From Halohasta litorea (GTDB taxonomy: Archaea > Halobacteriota > Halobacteria > Halobacteriales > Haloferacaceae), in contig NZ_JANHDJ010000002.1 in the NCBI RefSeq assembly GCF_024494645.1, positions 310,001 to 374,000 of the forward strand: a stretch of DNA of 64,000 bases, in the 5' to 3' direction. Position 1 is the stretch's first letter. Each line of letters opens with the position of its first letter. The notes under the pieces are model-generated. The model worked only from the letters and a program-made list of their open reading frames with translations. It did not search any database and was not told the DNA's origin. The position numbers and the translations under genes are program-made. Positions 44,960-54,158 of this stretch are shown here, in pieces.

Positions 44960-45355
44960 CACGCACAATTCTACCGAAGCTACACCAACGAGCGACAGCA
45001 CTGTCTAGTCGCGACTTATCGCGAAAGACGAACCTCATAGTGTCGACTACGGGAAATCAACCGGAAGCAATTCCGAACCGAGAGATGTCTCTCGAACGTG
45101 TAGAAATGAAGCGCGGGCGTGTCGGTATCCTACGTCGACTCGCCGTTGCTTCACCTATATTGCGGCGATAGCCACGGATAGCCCTGTTGGTCGGCAACGC
45201 CCGTGCGAGGCGGTAGCAGGCAAGCGGTAGGCTTTTAGGGAGTCCTAAAGAATAGTAGAGCCAACGAATGGTCGGAGACAGCGTGCGTCCGTGTTGGTCG
45301 GGGTACCTGGACTGGGCTGTCACGACCGGCGAACCGAACGGTTCTGAGGCGATCC
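44960..45355. other. Gene-poor region with several palindromes
   Basis: No supported protein over about 400 bases. Inverted repeats: TCGCGA-CTTA-TCGCGA (45009-45024); CGAGAGA-TG-TCTCTCG (45079-45094); TTTAGG-GAGT-CCTAAA (45234-45249), the last overlapping a TATA-like CTTTTAGG. A 33-codon ORF (45268-45369, MVGDSVRPCWSGYLDW at its start) begins just after that box and runs out of frame into the ABC ATPase gene; it may be a regulatory upstream ORF. Confidence 0.45.
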
Positions 45356-46573
45356 ATGTCGAACACTAACACACTCATCGAGACAGCCGAACAGCAGCCG
45401 ACACAGCCAGCCGTCGATCGGTCGGCCGACACCGAGACGGCCGTCGACGACCCGATCCTGCGGCTCGACGGCGTCACCAAAGCCTTCGGCAGCGAGACGG
45501 CCGTTCGGGAGATCTCGCTGGCCGTTGAGCGCGGCGAGCTGTTGACACTGCTCGGCCCCTCGGGCTGCGGGAAGACGACGACCCTCCGGATGATCGCCGG
45601 GCTCGAAACGCCCACCGACGGTGAGATCGAACTCGACGACGAGCTGGTGGCGACCGACGGCAGCGTCACCGCCCCCGAGGCCCGCGATGTGGGGATCGTC
45701 TTCCAGGACTTCGCGCTGTTCCCGCATCTTTCCGTCCGCGAAAACATCGCCTTCGGCCTCACCGAGATGGACGACGCCGCCACAGAGGCGCGCGTCGACG
45801 AACTCCTGGAGCTGGTCGATATGCCCTCTCATGGCGAAAAATCCCCGGCCCAACTGTCGGGCGGCCAGAAACAGCGGGTTGCGCTGGCCCGCTCGCTGGC
45901 CCCCGAACCCGACGTGCTCCTCCTTGATGAGCCGTTTTCCAACCTCGACGTGCGGCTCCGCGTCGAGATGCGCGAGGAGGTGCGGTCGATTCTCAAGGAG
46001 GCGGGGGTCACCGCCATCTCCGTCACCCACGACCAGGAGGAGGCGCTCTCTATTTCCGACCGCGTCGCCGTCATGAACGACGGCGAGATCGAACAGCTCG
46101 ATCGGCCCGAACGCATCTTCGAGCAGCCCAAATCCCGGTTTGTCGCCTCCTTCCTCGGGCGGGCAAGCTTCCTTACGTCCTACGTCCACGACGGTACCTT
46201 AAAAACTGGGCTGGGAACGTTCGACGCGGCGACCCTCGACGGCTACACCGAGGAGTACGAGGGGATCGCCGTCGACGTGCTCGTCCGGCCGGACGATCTG
46301 CGGGCGGCCCGCGCTCATCCCGACCAGACCGACGGCGAAGTGACCTCCCGGCAGTATGTCGGCCCCTCCTTTATTTATCGGGTCGACCTCGACAGCGGCG
46401 ATACGGTCCACTGCCTCCACAACCACGTCGAGGATTTCGAACTCGGCGAGCGCGTGACGGTCGACCTCGTCGCGGATCACCCACTGGCGTGGTACCCCCG
46501 CGAGGGAGCCGACGCCGAGGGCTGTTCGGTCGACGGCGAGGGCGACTTCTGTTCGTTTACCGACTCGTTATAA
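45356..46573 (+). CDS. ABC transporter ATP-binding protein, orphan
   Basis: 405 residues. ABC ATPase with Walker A GPSGCGKTT, Q-loop GIVFQDFALF, signature LSGGQKQRVALARSL, Walker B VLLLDEPFSNLD and H-loop SVTHDQEEAL; C-terminal TOBE-like domain (about 270-390). The class is the ferric iron/sulfate/polyamine importer (FbpC/PotA) type. No permease or binding-protein gene is adjacent, so its partner is elsewhere. It has an unusual 35-residue N-terminal extension. Preceded by a palindrome-rich region. Confidence 0.92.
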   Translation: MSNTNTLIETAEQQPTQPAVDRSADTETAVDDPILRLDGVTKAFGSETAVREISLAVERGELLTLLGPSGCGKTTTLRMIAGLETPTDGEIELDDELVATDGSVTAPEARDVGIVFQDFALFPHLSVRENIAFGLTEMDDAATEARVDELLELVDMPSHGEKSPAQLSGGQKQRVALARSLAPEPDVLLLDEPFSNLDVRLRVEMREEVRSILKEAGVTAISVTHDQEEALSISDRVAVMNDGEIEQLDRPERIFEQPKSRFVASFLGRASFLTSYVHDGTLKTGLGTFDAATLDGYTEEYEGIAVDVLVRPDDLRAARAHPDQTDGEVTSRQYVGPSFIYRVDLDSGDTVHCLHNHVEDFELGERVTVDLVADHPLAWYPREGADAEGCSVDGEGDFCSFTDSL

Positions 46574-46605
46574 AAGCGGCTTCGGCGGTTCGGTATCCGG
46601 CTAGT

Positions 46606-46746
46606 TCAGAGCAGCAGCGGAAGCCCGAAGGCGACGAGCAACCCGACGACGAGCACTACGCCGCCTTTCATCGCCTGTTCGGTCGTGAACGCCTGCATCG
46701 GCGAGGTGACTCGTCCATCGGGGTCGTCGTGTGCGTGATCTGCCAT
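46606..46746 (-). CDS. Small single-TM protein with His/Asp N terminus
   Basis: 46 residues read by hand: MADHAHDDPDGRVTSPMQAF then TTEQAMKGGVVLVV and GLLVAFGLPLLL. A polar His/Asp start followed by one membrane helix matches a haloarchaeal small-protein family conserved as a hypothetical (probably the one now called DUF7550, not certain). Flanked by the convergent ABC ATPase gene and the divergent GH13 gene. Confidence 0.7.
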   Translation of the reverse strand: MADHAHDDPDGRVTSPMQAFTTEQAMKGGVVLVVGLLVAFGLPLLL

Positions 46747-46849
46747 AGTGGGTTGTTAGGCGTCGACTACTAAAACGCACCTATCGAGGACATCGGCGTC
46801 TCCAGGACCAAGCCAGTCGTATTAAGCATCTCCCCGAAAAGGAACTGGT

Positions 46850-48622
46850 ATGACAGACACGCAGGCTGACGACCAGTTCATCCGCCGGGAGTGGTGGAAG
46901 GAATCAGTTATCTACCAGATCTACCCGCGGAGTTTCAACGACACTAACGGCGACGGCATCGGCGACATTCCGGGCATCATCGAGAAACTCGATTACCTCG
47001 ACGACCTCGGGGTCGACATCATCTGGCTCAACCCCGTCTACGAGTCGCCCAACGCCGACAACGGCTACGATATCGCCGACTACCAGTCGATCATGGACGA
47101 GTTCGGCACGATGGACGACTGGGAGACGCTCTTAGAGGGGCTCCACGACCGCGATATCAAACTCATCATGGACCTCGTGGTCAACCACACCTCCGACGAA
47201 CACGAGTGGTTCGTCAACTCCCGCGATCCGGACAGCGAGTACCACGACTACTACATCTGGAAACACGGCCGGACCGACATCGAGGGGTTCACGGGCCACG
47301 CAGGCCCGGAGGGCGAAGCGCCGCCGAACGAGTGGGAATCGTTCTTCGGCGGCCCGGCGTGGGCCTACGACGAGGCGGTCGGCAAATGGTATCTCCACCT
47401 CTTCGACGAGAAACAGCCGGATCTCAACTGGGAGAATCCGGACGTTCGGGACGAGATCTTCGAGATGATGGAGTGGTGGCTCGACAAGGGGATCGACGGC
47501 TTCCGGATGGACGTCATCAATCTGCTGTCGAAGCCGGATTCGGTCACCAAACACGATCCGCCGCTGAACACGACGAATATGTGGGAGACCTTCGATGGGC
47601 CCCGGATGCAGGAGTTCCTCGAAGAGATGTCCGACCGGGTCCTGGAGGGCCGGGACGTCTTCGCCCTCGGCGAGATGATGGGTCGGATGGATATGGATAC
47701 GGCCCAGGACTACGTCGAGGCCGAGGGGCCCCTCTCGACGCTGTTCCACTTCGATCACGTCCTGTTGGATCACGGCGGGGAGATCTGGGAGCGGGACGAC
47801 TGGACGCTCAACGAACTCCGGGACGTGCTCAATCGGTGGCAGTACGGGCTTGCCGAGAAGGGCTGGAACTCGATCTACCTCAGCAACCACGACCAACCGC
47901 GGCTCGTCTCGCGGTTCGGCAACGACGGCGAATATCGGAAAGAATCGGCCAAACTGCTGGCGACCCTGATCTTCACGCTCCGCGGGACGCCCTACATCTT
48001 CCAGGGCGCGGAAATCGGGATGACCAACTACCCCTTCGATTCGCTCGATGAGTTCCGAGATGTCGAGACCATCAATCCGGTCCAGAACGCCCTCGATAGC
48101 GGCGAGATCCAGGAATTTGATCACGTCAAACACGCCCTGCGGCAGAACAGCCGGGACAACGCCCGGACGCCGATGCAGTGGTCGGCCGACGAAAACGCCG
48201 GGTTCACTGATGGAGAGCCCTGGATCGGCGTCAACCCCAACTACACCGAGATCAACGTCGAGGCCGCCCGCGACGACCCCGATTCGATCTGGAACTACTA
48301 CCGCGAGCTGATCGACCTCCGCAAGAACAGCGACGTCAGCGACGCGATGGTGTATGGCCACTACGACGTGCTGATCAACGACCACGAGGAGGTCTGGTCT
48401 TACATCCGGACGCTCGGCGACGAGCGGCTGCTTGTGACGCTCAACTTCGCCGACTGGGAGGGCCACACCTGGATTCCAGAGGCGGACGTCGACTTCGACC
48501 CCCACGAGATGGAGGCCGAACTCCTCCTGTCGAACTACGGGGCCGACGAGCGGGCGACCGACGTCGACGCGTGGGCCTTCGATCTCCGACCATGGGAAGC
48601 CCGTATCTACCGGCTGAAATAG
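46850..48622 (+). CDS. GH13 alpha-glucosidase, oligo-1,6-glucosidase type
   Basis: 590 residues. TIM-barrel glycoside hydrolase family 13: calcium loop DTNGDGIGDIPG, region I DLVVNHTSDEH, nucleophile Asp221 in GFRMDVIN, acid/base Glu275 in FALGEMMG, transition-state Asp348 in SNHDQPR. The residue after the nucleophile is Val222, which in characterised relatives goes with alpha-1,6 preference (isomaltose), whereas Ala or Gly goes with alpha-1,4. No signal peptide, so cytoplasmic. TATA-like GTATTAAG about 30 bases upstream. Confidence 0.93.
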   Translation: MTDTQADDQFIRREWWKESVIYQIYPRSFNDTNGDGIGDIPGIIEKLDYLDDLGVDIIWLNPVYESPNADNGYDIADYQSIMDEFGTMDDWETLLEGLHDRDIKLIMDLVVNHTSDEHEWFVNSRDPDSEYHDYYIWKHGRTDIEGFTGHAGPEGEAPPNEWESFFGGPAWAYDEAVGKWYLHLFDEKQPDLNWENPDVRDEIFEMMEWWLDKGIDGFRMDVINLLSKPDSVTKHDPPLNTTNMWETFDGPRMQEFLEEMSDRVLEGRDVFALGEMMGRMDMDTAQDYVEAEGPLSTLFHFDHVLLDHGGEIWERDDWTLNELRDVLNRWQYGLAEKGWNSIYLSNHDQPRLVSRFGNDGEYRKESAKLLATLIFTLRGTPYIFQGAEIGMTNYPFDSLDEFRDVETINPVQNALDSGEIQEFDHVKHALRQNSRDNARTPMQWSADENAGFTDGEPWIGVNPNYTEINVEAARDDPDSIWNYYRELIDLRKNSDVSDAMVYGHYDVLINDHEEVWSYIRTLGDERLLVTLNFADWEGHTWIPEADVDFDPHEMEAELLLSNYGADERATDVDAWAFDLRPWEARIYRLK

Positions 48623-48763
48623 CGAGCCGTCGCTGCTTTGCTTCGGGTCCGTGACTCGTGTCGTGGAATCGAGGTTTGAAGAACTGATACGGGGTTTTAG
48701 TAGAGTCTTCCGTGGATATACTGAACAGCTATATATCGGTTGGCTTCCACTGTCACACAGAAC

Positions 48764-50755
48764 GTGACTACGGAGCCACACGGGTCGGAGAAGGATGCGG
48801 TACGACAGCAGCTCTACGAACTCCTCGATGACACGGAACGGTCGCTCGTAACGAAGCAACGACGCGGGCTCGAACTCGGCTGTGAGTATTTGGGTGTCGC
48901 CAATGGACACATCCAGCGCCGGAACGACGACGGAACCGACGATGTGATCGCCAGCGTCGGTTCGAACCCGAAGCTGTTCCCCGAAGGGATGGTCCTCGAC
49001 CGCGCGCGGACCTACTGCCGTCGGACGGTCGAGAGCCACTCGCCGCTGGCGCTGTCGAATGCCAGCGAGCAGGGGTGGGACACCGACCCGGCCTACGAGA
49101 AACACGGCCTCGACTGTTATCTCGGGACCACGATCTTCGTCGACGGAGCGATCTATGGGACGGTCTGTTTCACTGCCGAAGCCCCTCGGCAATCCGATTT
49201 TACCGCCGATGAGAAGGCGTTCGTCGAACTGATCGCTCGGCTGCTCGGTCGGACGATCGAGGCCGAGGCAAACGAACGGCGCGTCGAGCGGCTCGACCGA
49301 TCCCGCCGCCGCTCGGAGGCGAAATACGAAGCGCTGCTCCGGTTGGCTCCCGATGCCATCGTCGTCGTCGATACCGACACCGGGACCATCGAGACGGCCA
49401 ACGAGCGTGCGGCCAGCCTGACCGGCTACAGCGAAGCCGAACTCCGCGGGCTGTCGATCCTGGAGCTCCATCCTGAAGCCGACCGCCAGCGGTACGCCCG
49501 CCTGTTCGACGAGGGGTTCGACGACCGGATCCAAGAGCGGTTCGACGACGGCACGCCACTGGTGATCGAGCGGGCCGATGGCACGACGGTCCCGATCGAA
49601 CTCGGCGTCGGTCGGGTCGAACTCGATGATCACTCGGTCATTCTGGGCATCGTGCGGGACGTCTCGGAGCGAAAGGAACGCGAGCGGGAACTCCGACTCA
49701 AAGAACGGGCCATCGAGGAGTCGTCGATCGGTATTACGATCGGCGACGCGACGCAGCCGGATACGCCAATCGTCTACGCCAACGCTGGCTTCGAGGCGTT
49801 GACCGGCTACTCGATGGGAGAACTGAACGGAGAGAACTGTCGGTTCCTGCAGGGCGACGAGACCGACGCAGAGACCGTCGCCGAGATTCGACGGGCCATC
49901 GACGCCGAAGAGTCGATCCGGACGGAAATCCTGAACTACCGCGCCAACGGGCGGCCCTTCTGGAACGAGTTGACAGTCGCGCCGGTCATGGACCCCGAAA
50001 GCCGGGCGGTGACACACTTCGTCGGGATTCAAAACGACGTGACCGCTCGGAAACGTCGCAATCGGCTGATCGAAGTGCTCGATCGCGTCCTCCGGCACAA
50101 CCTCCGGAACGATATGAACGTCGTCATCGGCTTTTCGGAGACGATCGCCGCCCGCACCGATGGAGAGCTCACCGAGATGGCGAGCCGGGTGACGGAGACC
50201 GCACAGGATCTGATCTCGCTGAGCAACACGGTTCGTGGCTTCGAAAGCGGCGTTGTCGACGCCACACAGCCCGAACTACGCGACATTCGGACGGTTATTG
50301 ACGCTGCCGTCGAGGACCTCCGGAGTGACTACCCCGACACCGAGTTCACCGTCTTGGCTGCCGAGTCGATGACGGTGCTTGCGACCAGCAAACTCACCTT
50401 GGCGCTTGCTGAACTCGGGGACAATGCCGCCAAATACGGCGAGTCATCGGTCCGCTACGAACTGACAACCACCGATGACGGCCGGATCGCAGTCCACGTC
50501 CACGATGACGGACCGGGGCTCCCTGCTATCGAACGGAACGTCCTCGAAGCGGGACGGGAGACGCCGCTGGAACACGGTTCCGGGCTCGGGCTGTGGATGG
50601 TCAACTGGATCGTCACCAACCTTGGCGGCAGCGTAACAGCCAGTGTCGACGATGGCACGACGGTATCGATCTACCTCCCGACACCGGCGGCGACGGAGAT
50701 GGACGATGTGCAAAGCCAATCGGTCAGCGATCGACAGAGCGGCGGGCCACTCTGA
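48764..50755 (+). CDS. GAF-PAS-LOV sensor histidine kinase (predicted blue-light sensor)
   Basis: 663 residues starting at a GTG; a TTG start 24 bases upstream would also fit, but TATATA at 48730-48735 places transcription near the GTG. Order: GAF domain (about 15-170), PAS (about 185-300), LOV-type PAS (about 315-425), histidine kinase core. The LOV domain has ENCRFLQG with photoactive Cys359, Asn391 and Asn401 and Gln423 at LOV2-like spacing. H-box VLRHNLRNDM with His445, N-box ELGDNAAKY, G1 DDGPGLP and G2 HGSGLGLWMVNWI. No membrane helix and no neighbouring response regulator. Confidence 0.92.
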   Translation: MTTEPHGSEKDAVRQQLYELLDDTERSLVTKQRRGLELGCEYLGVANGHIQRRNDDGTDDVIASVGSNPKLFPEGMVLDRARTYCRRTVESHSPLALSNASEQGWDTDPAYEKHGLDCYLGTTIFVDGAIYGTVCFTAEAPRQSDFTADEKAFVELIARLLGRTIEAEANERRVERLDRSRRRSEAKYEALLRLAPDAIVVVDTDTGTIETANERAASLTGYSEAELRGLSILELHPEADRQRYARLFDEGFDDRIQERFDDGTPLVIERADGTTVPIELGVGRVELDDHSVILGIVRDVSERKERERELRLKERAIEESSIGITIGDATQPDTPIVYANAGFEALTGYSMGELNGENCRFLQGDETDAETVAEIRRAIDAEESIRTEILNYRANGRPFWNELTVAPVMDPESRAVTHFVGIQNDVTARKRRNRLIEVLDRVLRHNLRNDMNVVIGFSETIAARTDGELTEMASRVTETAQDLISLSNTVRGFESGVVDATQPELRDIRTVIDAAVEDLRSDYPDTEFTVLAAESMTVLATSKLTLALAELGDNAAKYGESSVRYELTTTDDGRIAVHVHDDGPGLPAIERNVLEAGRETPLEHGSGLGLWMVNWIVTNLGGSVTASVDDGTTVSIYLPTPAATEMDDVQSQSVSDRQSGGPL

Positions 50756-50876
50756 GAACAGTCCAGGACATGCTCTACAGCATCGGTCGGTGCTTCGAGT
50801 CACCAGCCGTGGGGAGATCGGGCCCGTCTACAGCCGACTACCGAGCGGACGATCTCTTCCCGATCCGGCACCCCAA

Positions 50877-51344
50877 CTATTCGCTCGGCTGTTCGCGTCG
50901 TTCGAGTCCCCGAACCGTCTCGGGGTCGAGTCGCCATCCCTGGATCGACTCCAGGGAGTTGGCCCGCTCGAAGCCGCGTATGAACCACGCGTTGTCGTCC
51001 AGCGTTGCGATGAACTGCTCGAAGGCCTCGCTGTCGGGGGCGACCGCATGGACAGGGCCGGTGACCGCGACGCTCTGCCAGTCGAACCGTCCCCGAATGT
51101 CGGTCACGAGCAGGCGGGCGGTCGCCCCCTCGGAGATGGCGTCTGCCTTCCTCGACTGTGGGCCCTCACTGAGAAACAGCAGGGCCACCGACTCGCCGTC
51201 ATAGCCGAACGACAGCGGCACGCTGTAGGGAGTGCCGTCGCCACACAACGAGAGGATGCCGTATCCCTGGTCTTCCAGGAGCCGATCGATGTCGTCGCGG
51301 CTCATCGGGGTGCCGCTGAACTGGGCATAGAGGTTCTGCGACAT
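50877..51344 (-). CDS. Pyridoxamine 5'-phosphate oxidase-fold flavoprotein
   Basis: 155 residues with the split-barrel FMN-binding fold: GYGILSLCGDGTPYSVPLSFGYD, ALLFLSEGPQSRKADAI, ARLLVTDIRG and FDWQSVAVTGPVHAV. Haloarchaeal members are of unknown substrate. Start at MSQNLYAQFSG; an upstream ATG would add 17 residues not typical of the fold. Convergent with the LOV kinase gene, both likely flavoproteins. Confidence 0.85.
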   Translation of the reverse strand: MSQNLYAQFSGTPMSRDDIDRLLEDQGYGILSLCGDGTPYSVPLSFGYDGESVALLFLSEGPQSRKADAISEGATARLLVTDIRGRFDWQSVAVTGPVHAVAPDSEAFEQFIATLDDNAWFIRGFERANSLESIQGWRLDPETVRGLERREQPSE

Positions 51345-51434
51345 GATAGTGTACTGTCGACCACCGAACCCATAGGCTATGTTGGCCGACACCACTACTG
51401 TACGGATCGTATGGTGGTTCGGTTAGTCGGCGAC

Positions 51435-51704
51435 TCAGGAGGCGATGTCGACAGCCAGCAGTGTGACCCCGGCGGCGAGACAGACGAGACCGACGAGTGT
51501 AGTCGCAGGCTCCGGGAAGACGACGAGAGCTGCTCCGACGAGCAGCAGCGGCGCGTAGAACAGGGGGTCGACGAACGAGAACTCGCCCTCTGTCGACTGC
51601 TCGTCGGCTGCGATCCAGTCGGCCTCCCCGCTCGTCGTCGCGGCTGCTGGCTCAGTCTCGGGTTCGGCCGTGGGGGTCGACGGCGAGGTAGGATTGCGAC
51701 TCAT
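51435..51704 (-). CDS. Small two-TM membrane protein
   Basis: 89 residues: a Thr/Pro/Glu-rich N-terminal third, then two hydrophobic segments (FYAPLLLVGAALVVF and TLVGLVCLAAGVTLLAV). Family unknown. It starts 246 bases from the divergent SPW protein gene. Confidence 0.6.
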   Translation of the reverse strand: MSRNPTSPSTPTAEPETEPAAATTSGEADWIAADEQSTEGEFSFVDPLFYAPLLLVGAALVVFPEPATTLVGLVCLAAGVTLLAVDIAS

Positions 51705-51950
51705 AGCGGAACTGAGGGTCCGATGTTTCGTTAACGCTGTGGCCGTGTTCGGCTTCGATCACCCGAATCGGATTCCGTATCGCATCTCCCGTTCGTTCGG
51801 AACAGACCCCGCAATCATCTGATTGTAGAATAGTAAGATGCCGTGAGAAATCAGCGTTCTTTTAATGACGAACCGTAACGGCAGATATATTTTCACCTAT
51901 TATGGCCACTATATTTATTGAAATGTGGGGGTGAGGTTCATCTGTCGATC
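51705..51950. promoter_or_regulatory. AT-rich divergent promoter region
   Basis: Contains AT-rich tracts (AGATATATTTTCACCTATTAT near 51892 and CTATATTTATTG at 51909-51920). The latter is about 37 bases before the SPW gene ATG, so a leader of about ten bases is likely. No other gene is seen. Confidence 0.4.
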
Positions 51951-52364
51951 ATGAGTGAAACAGCCACAAATACAGACACCCGATCAGCCATCGATACCCA
52001 GACGATGAAGTGGGTCTGTGGGATTATCTCGCTCGTTGGGTTGTGGATCGCCGTCTCGCCGTTCGTCTTCGAAGCCACCGCCGCCGCGCTGTGGAACAAC
52101 GTCATCGTTGGGGTGGCGATCTTCCTGCTTGCCGGCTTCAACTACTACCGCATGACAAACGGGCTGTTGGCGAGCGTCGGCGTCGGCTCGCTGGTCGTGT
52201 TGCTCGGCCTGTGGTCGATTATCGCCCCGTTCCTCTTCGCGATGGGGAGTGACGAGCTGGCGTGGAGCACCCTCATCGCGGGGATCGGCGTGGCAGCCCT
52301 CTCGGGCTACAACACCTACGCCAACCGGAAAGCCGACACCCCGGCGACCGGGACGCGAGCCTGA
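51951..52364 (+). CDS. SPW repeat protein
   Basis: 137 residues with four membrane helices arranged as two SPW-type repeats: GLWIAVSPFVFE...WNNVIVGVAIFLLAGFNYYR and GLWSIIAPFLFA...WSTLIAGIGVAALSGYNTY. Start MSETATNTDT follows a promoter; an upstream start with MKCGGEV is less likely. SPW proteins are membrane proteins of unknown role, often stress-associated. Confidence 0.85.
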   Translation: MSETATNTDTRSAIDTQTMKWVCGIISLVGLWIAVSPFVFEATAAALWNNVIVGVAIFLLAGFNYYRMTNGLLASVGVGSLVVLLGLWSIIAPFLFAMGSDELAWSTLIAGIGVAALSGYNTYANRKADTPATGTRA

Positions 52365-52420
52365 GACGAACAGGACCTCCAAACTGTCGACCGACCTTTT
52401 TGCCTCCCTTCTCACCGCGC

Positions 52421-52678
52421 TCACTCAGCGGTCGGACACTGAAGCGTGCGCTCGACCTGTTGTCGACGGAACCGTGCGAACTGGTGCTGGGTGAGCACCA
52501 CAGCGAACAGCACCATCACGAGCGCGAACGGAACCGAGACGAACAGCGAGACGTCGTTGATGTAGCTGTTTGCCAACTGAACAGCCGCAAGCACTGCTGG
52601 AACCAGTGTCAGTAGCAGACAGTGGATCGGAACTGAGCGAATCATCGCAGCCAGCGTCACATCGTCTTGAGTAGTCAT
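52421..52678 (-). CDS. Small two-TM membrane protein
   Basis: 85 residues with two hydrophobic segments (IHCLLLTLVPAVLAAVQL, LFVSVPFALVMVLFAVVL) and a basic end (HQFARFRRQQVERTL), a topology typical of small haloarchaeal inner-membrane proteins. Family unknown; divergent from the tRNA methylthiotransferase gene with a 226-base gap. Confidence 0.6.
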   Translation of the reverse strand: MTTQDDVTLAAMIRSVPIHCLLLTLVPAVLAAVQLANSYINDVSLFVSVPFALVMVLFAVVLTQHQFARFRRQQVERTLQCPTAE

Positions 52679-52904
52679 CGAGATATGTTTGCTATCGAGA
52701 GCCTCTTCAATAGGGTTTCGACTGTGTCGACCGACCGGACCAACTGGTAACTGTCAGAGGGGCCGTGCATGGTACAGAACAGAAACAACCGACCCTATGT
52801 CAGGATGGCGACAACAGGTCGAGGGCTCCAAGAAAGATGCCGATCTTGCTGTCGGCGCGGACCGTCGGCCTTTTGCTCACCCGACGACAAACACGGATAG
52901 CTGA

Positions 52905-54158
52905 ATGGCCACGTATCATATCGAGACCTACGGCTGTACGTCGAATCAGGGTGAAAGCCGCCAGATCGAGCAGGCGCTCCGTGAGGGCGGCCACTACCCC
53001 GCCGACAGTCTCGACGACGCCGACGTCGCCATTCTCAACAGCTGTACGGTCGTCGAAAAGACCGAACGCAACATGATCCGCCGGGCCGAGGAGTTGCAGG
53101 AAGAAACCGCGGATCTGATCGTCACCGGCTGTATGGCCCTCGCCCAGGGCGAAGAGTTCGACGAGGCCGGGATCGACGCCCAAATTCTGCACTGGGACGA
53201 GGTCCCCGACGCCGTGCTCAACGGCGAGTGTCCGACCGTCACCCCCGACACCGAGCCGGTCCTCGACGGCAAGATCGGCATCCTGCCCATTGCCCGCGGC
53301 TGTATGAGCAACTGCTCCTATTGTATCACCAAGTTCGCCACCGGCCGGGTCGACTCCCCCTCGGTCCAGGAGAACGTCGAGAAAGCCCGCGCGCTGGTCC
53401 ACGCCGGAGCCACAGAGATCCGGATTACGGGCCAAGATACGGGTGTCTACGGCTGGGACACGGGAGACAGAAAGCTACCGGAACTCCTAGACCGAATCTG
53501 CTCGGAGATCGACGGCGAGTTCAGAGTCAGAGTAGGGATGGCCAACCCCGGCGGCATCCACGGGATTCACGACGAACTCGCGGACGTGTTCGCACGCCAC
53601 GACAAACTCTACAACTTCATCCACGCCCCCGTCCAGTCCGGCAGCGACGAGGTCCTGGAATCGATGCGCCGCCAGCATCGTGTCGACAAGTTCCGCGAAG
53701 TCGTCGACGCCTTCGACGACCGACTCGACTACTGGACGCTCTCGACGGATTTCATCGTCGGCTTCCCCACCGAAACCGACGCCGACCACCAGCAGTCGAT
53801 GGAGTTGCTGCGGGAGGTCCGCCCCGAGAAGATCAACGTCACCCGGTTCTCGAAGCGGCCCGGCACCGATGCGGCCGATATGAAGGGCCTCGGCGGGACG
53901 CTGAAAAAGGAACGCTCGAAGGAGATGTCGGCGGCCAAAATGGAGATCGTCGCCGAGGCCTACGAGGCGATGGTCGGCACGACCCAAGAGGTGCTCGTGG
54001 TCCAGGAGGGCACGGGCGACTCCGTCAAATGTCGCGACGGGGCCTACCGGCAGATCATCGTCCAAAATGCGGGCGACCACGGGCTGGAACCCGGCGACTT
54101 CTGTGAGGTCGAGGTGACGAGCCACCAGACGGTGTATGCCTTCGGGACGCCGGTCTAA
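52905..54158 (+). CDS. mtaB: tRNA N6-threonylcarbamoyladenosine C2-methylthiotransferase
   Basis: 417 residues, radical SAM methylthiotransferase of the archaeal/eukaryotic CDKAL1 group converting t6A37 to ms2t6A in tRNAs. N-terminal domain cysteines in YGCTSNQGES, LNSCTVVE, VTGCMAL; radical SAM triad in GCMSNCSYCITKF; HAPVQSGSDEVLESM-like substrate motif; C-terminal TRAM domain (about 355-417). Its stop overlaps the convergent NYN gene stop by four bases. Confidence 0.93.
   Translation: MATYHIETYGCTSNQGESRQIEQALREGGHYPADSLDDADVAILNSCTVVEKTERNMIRRAEELQEETADLIVTGCMALAQGEEFDEAGIDAQILHWDEVPDAVLNGECPTVTPDTEPVLDGKIGILPIARGCMSNCSYCITKFATGRVDSPSVQENVEKARALVHAGATEIRITGQDTGVYGWDTGDRKLPELLDRICSEIDGEFRVRVGMANPGGIHGIHDELADVFARHDKLYNFIHAPVQSGSDEVLESMRRQHRVDKFREVVDAFDDRLDYWTLSTDFIVGFPTETDADHQQSMELLREVRPEKINVTRFSKRPGTDAADMKGLGGTLKKERSKEMSAAKMEIVAEAYEAMVGTTQEVLVVQEGTGDSVKCRDGAYRQIIVQNAGDHGLEPGDFCEVEVTSHQTVYAFGTPV

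Noticed and set aside
47132-50098. 988-codon open frame on the minus strand
   Set aside because: It is antisense to the GH13 and LOV kinase genes, which have clear catalytic motifs. High GC with codon periodicity leaves long stop-free antisense frames. The translation is rich in Val, Arg and Asp with no recognisable domain.
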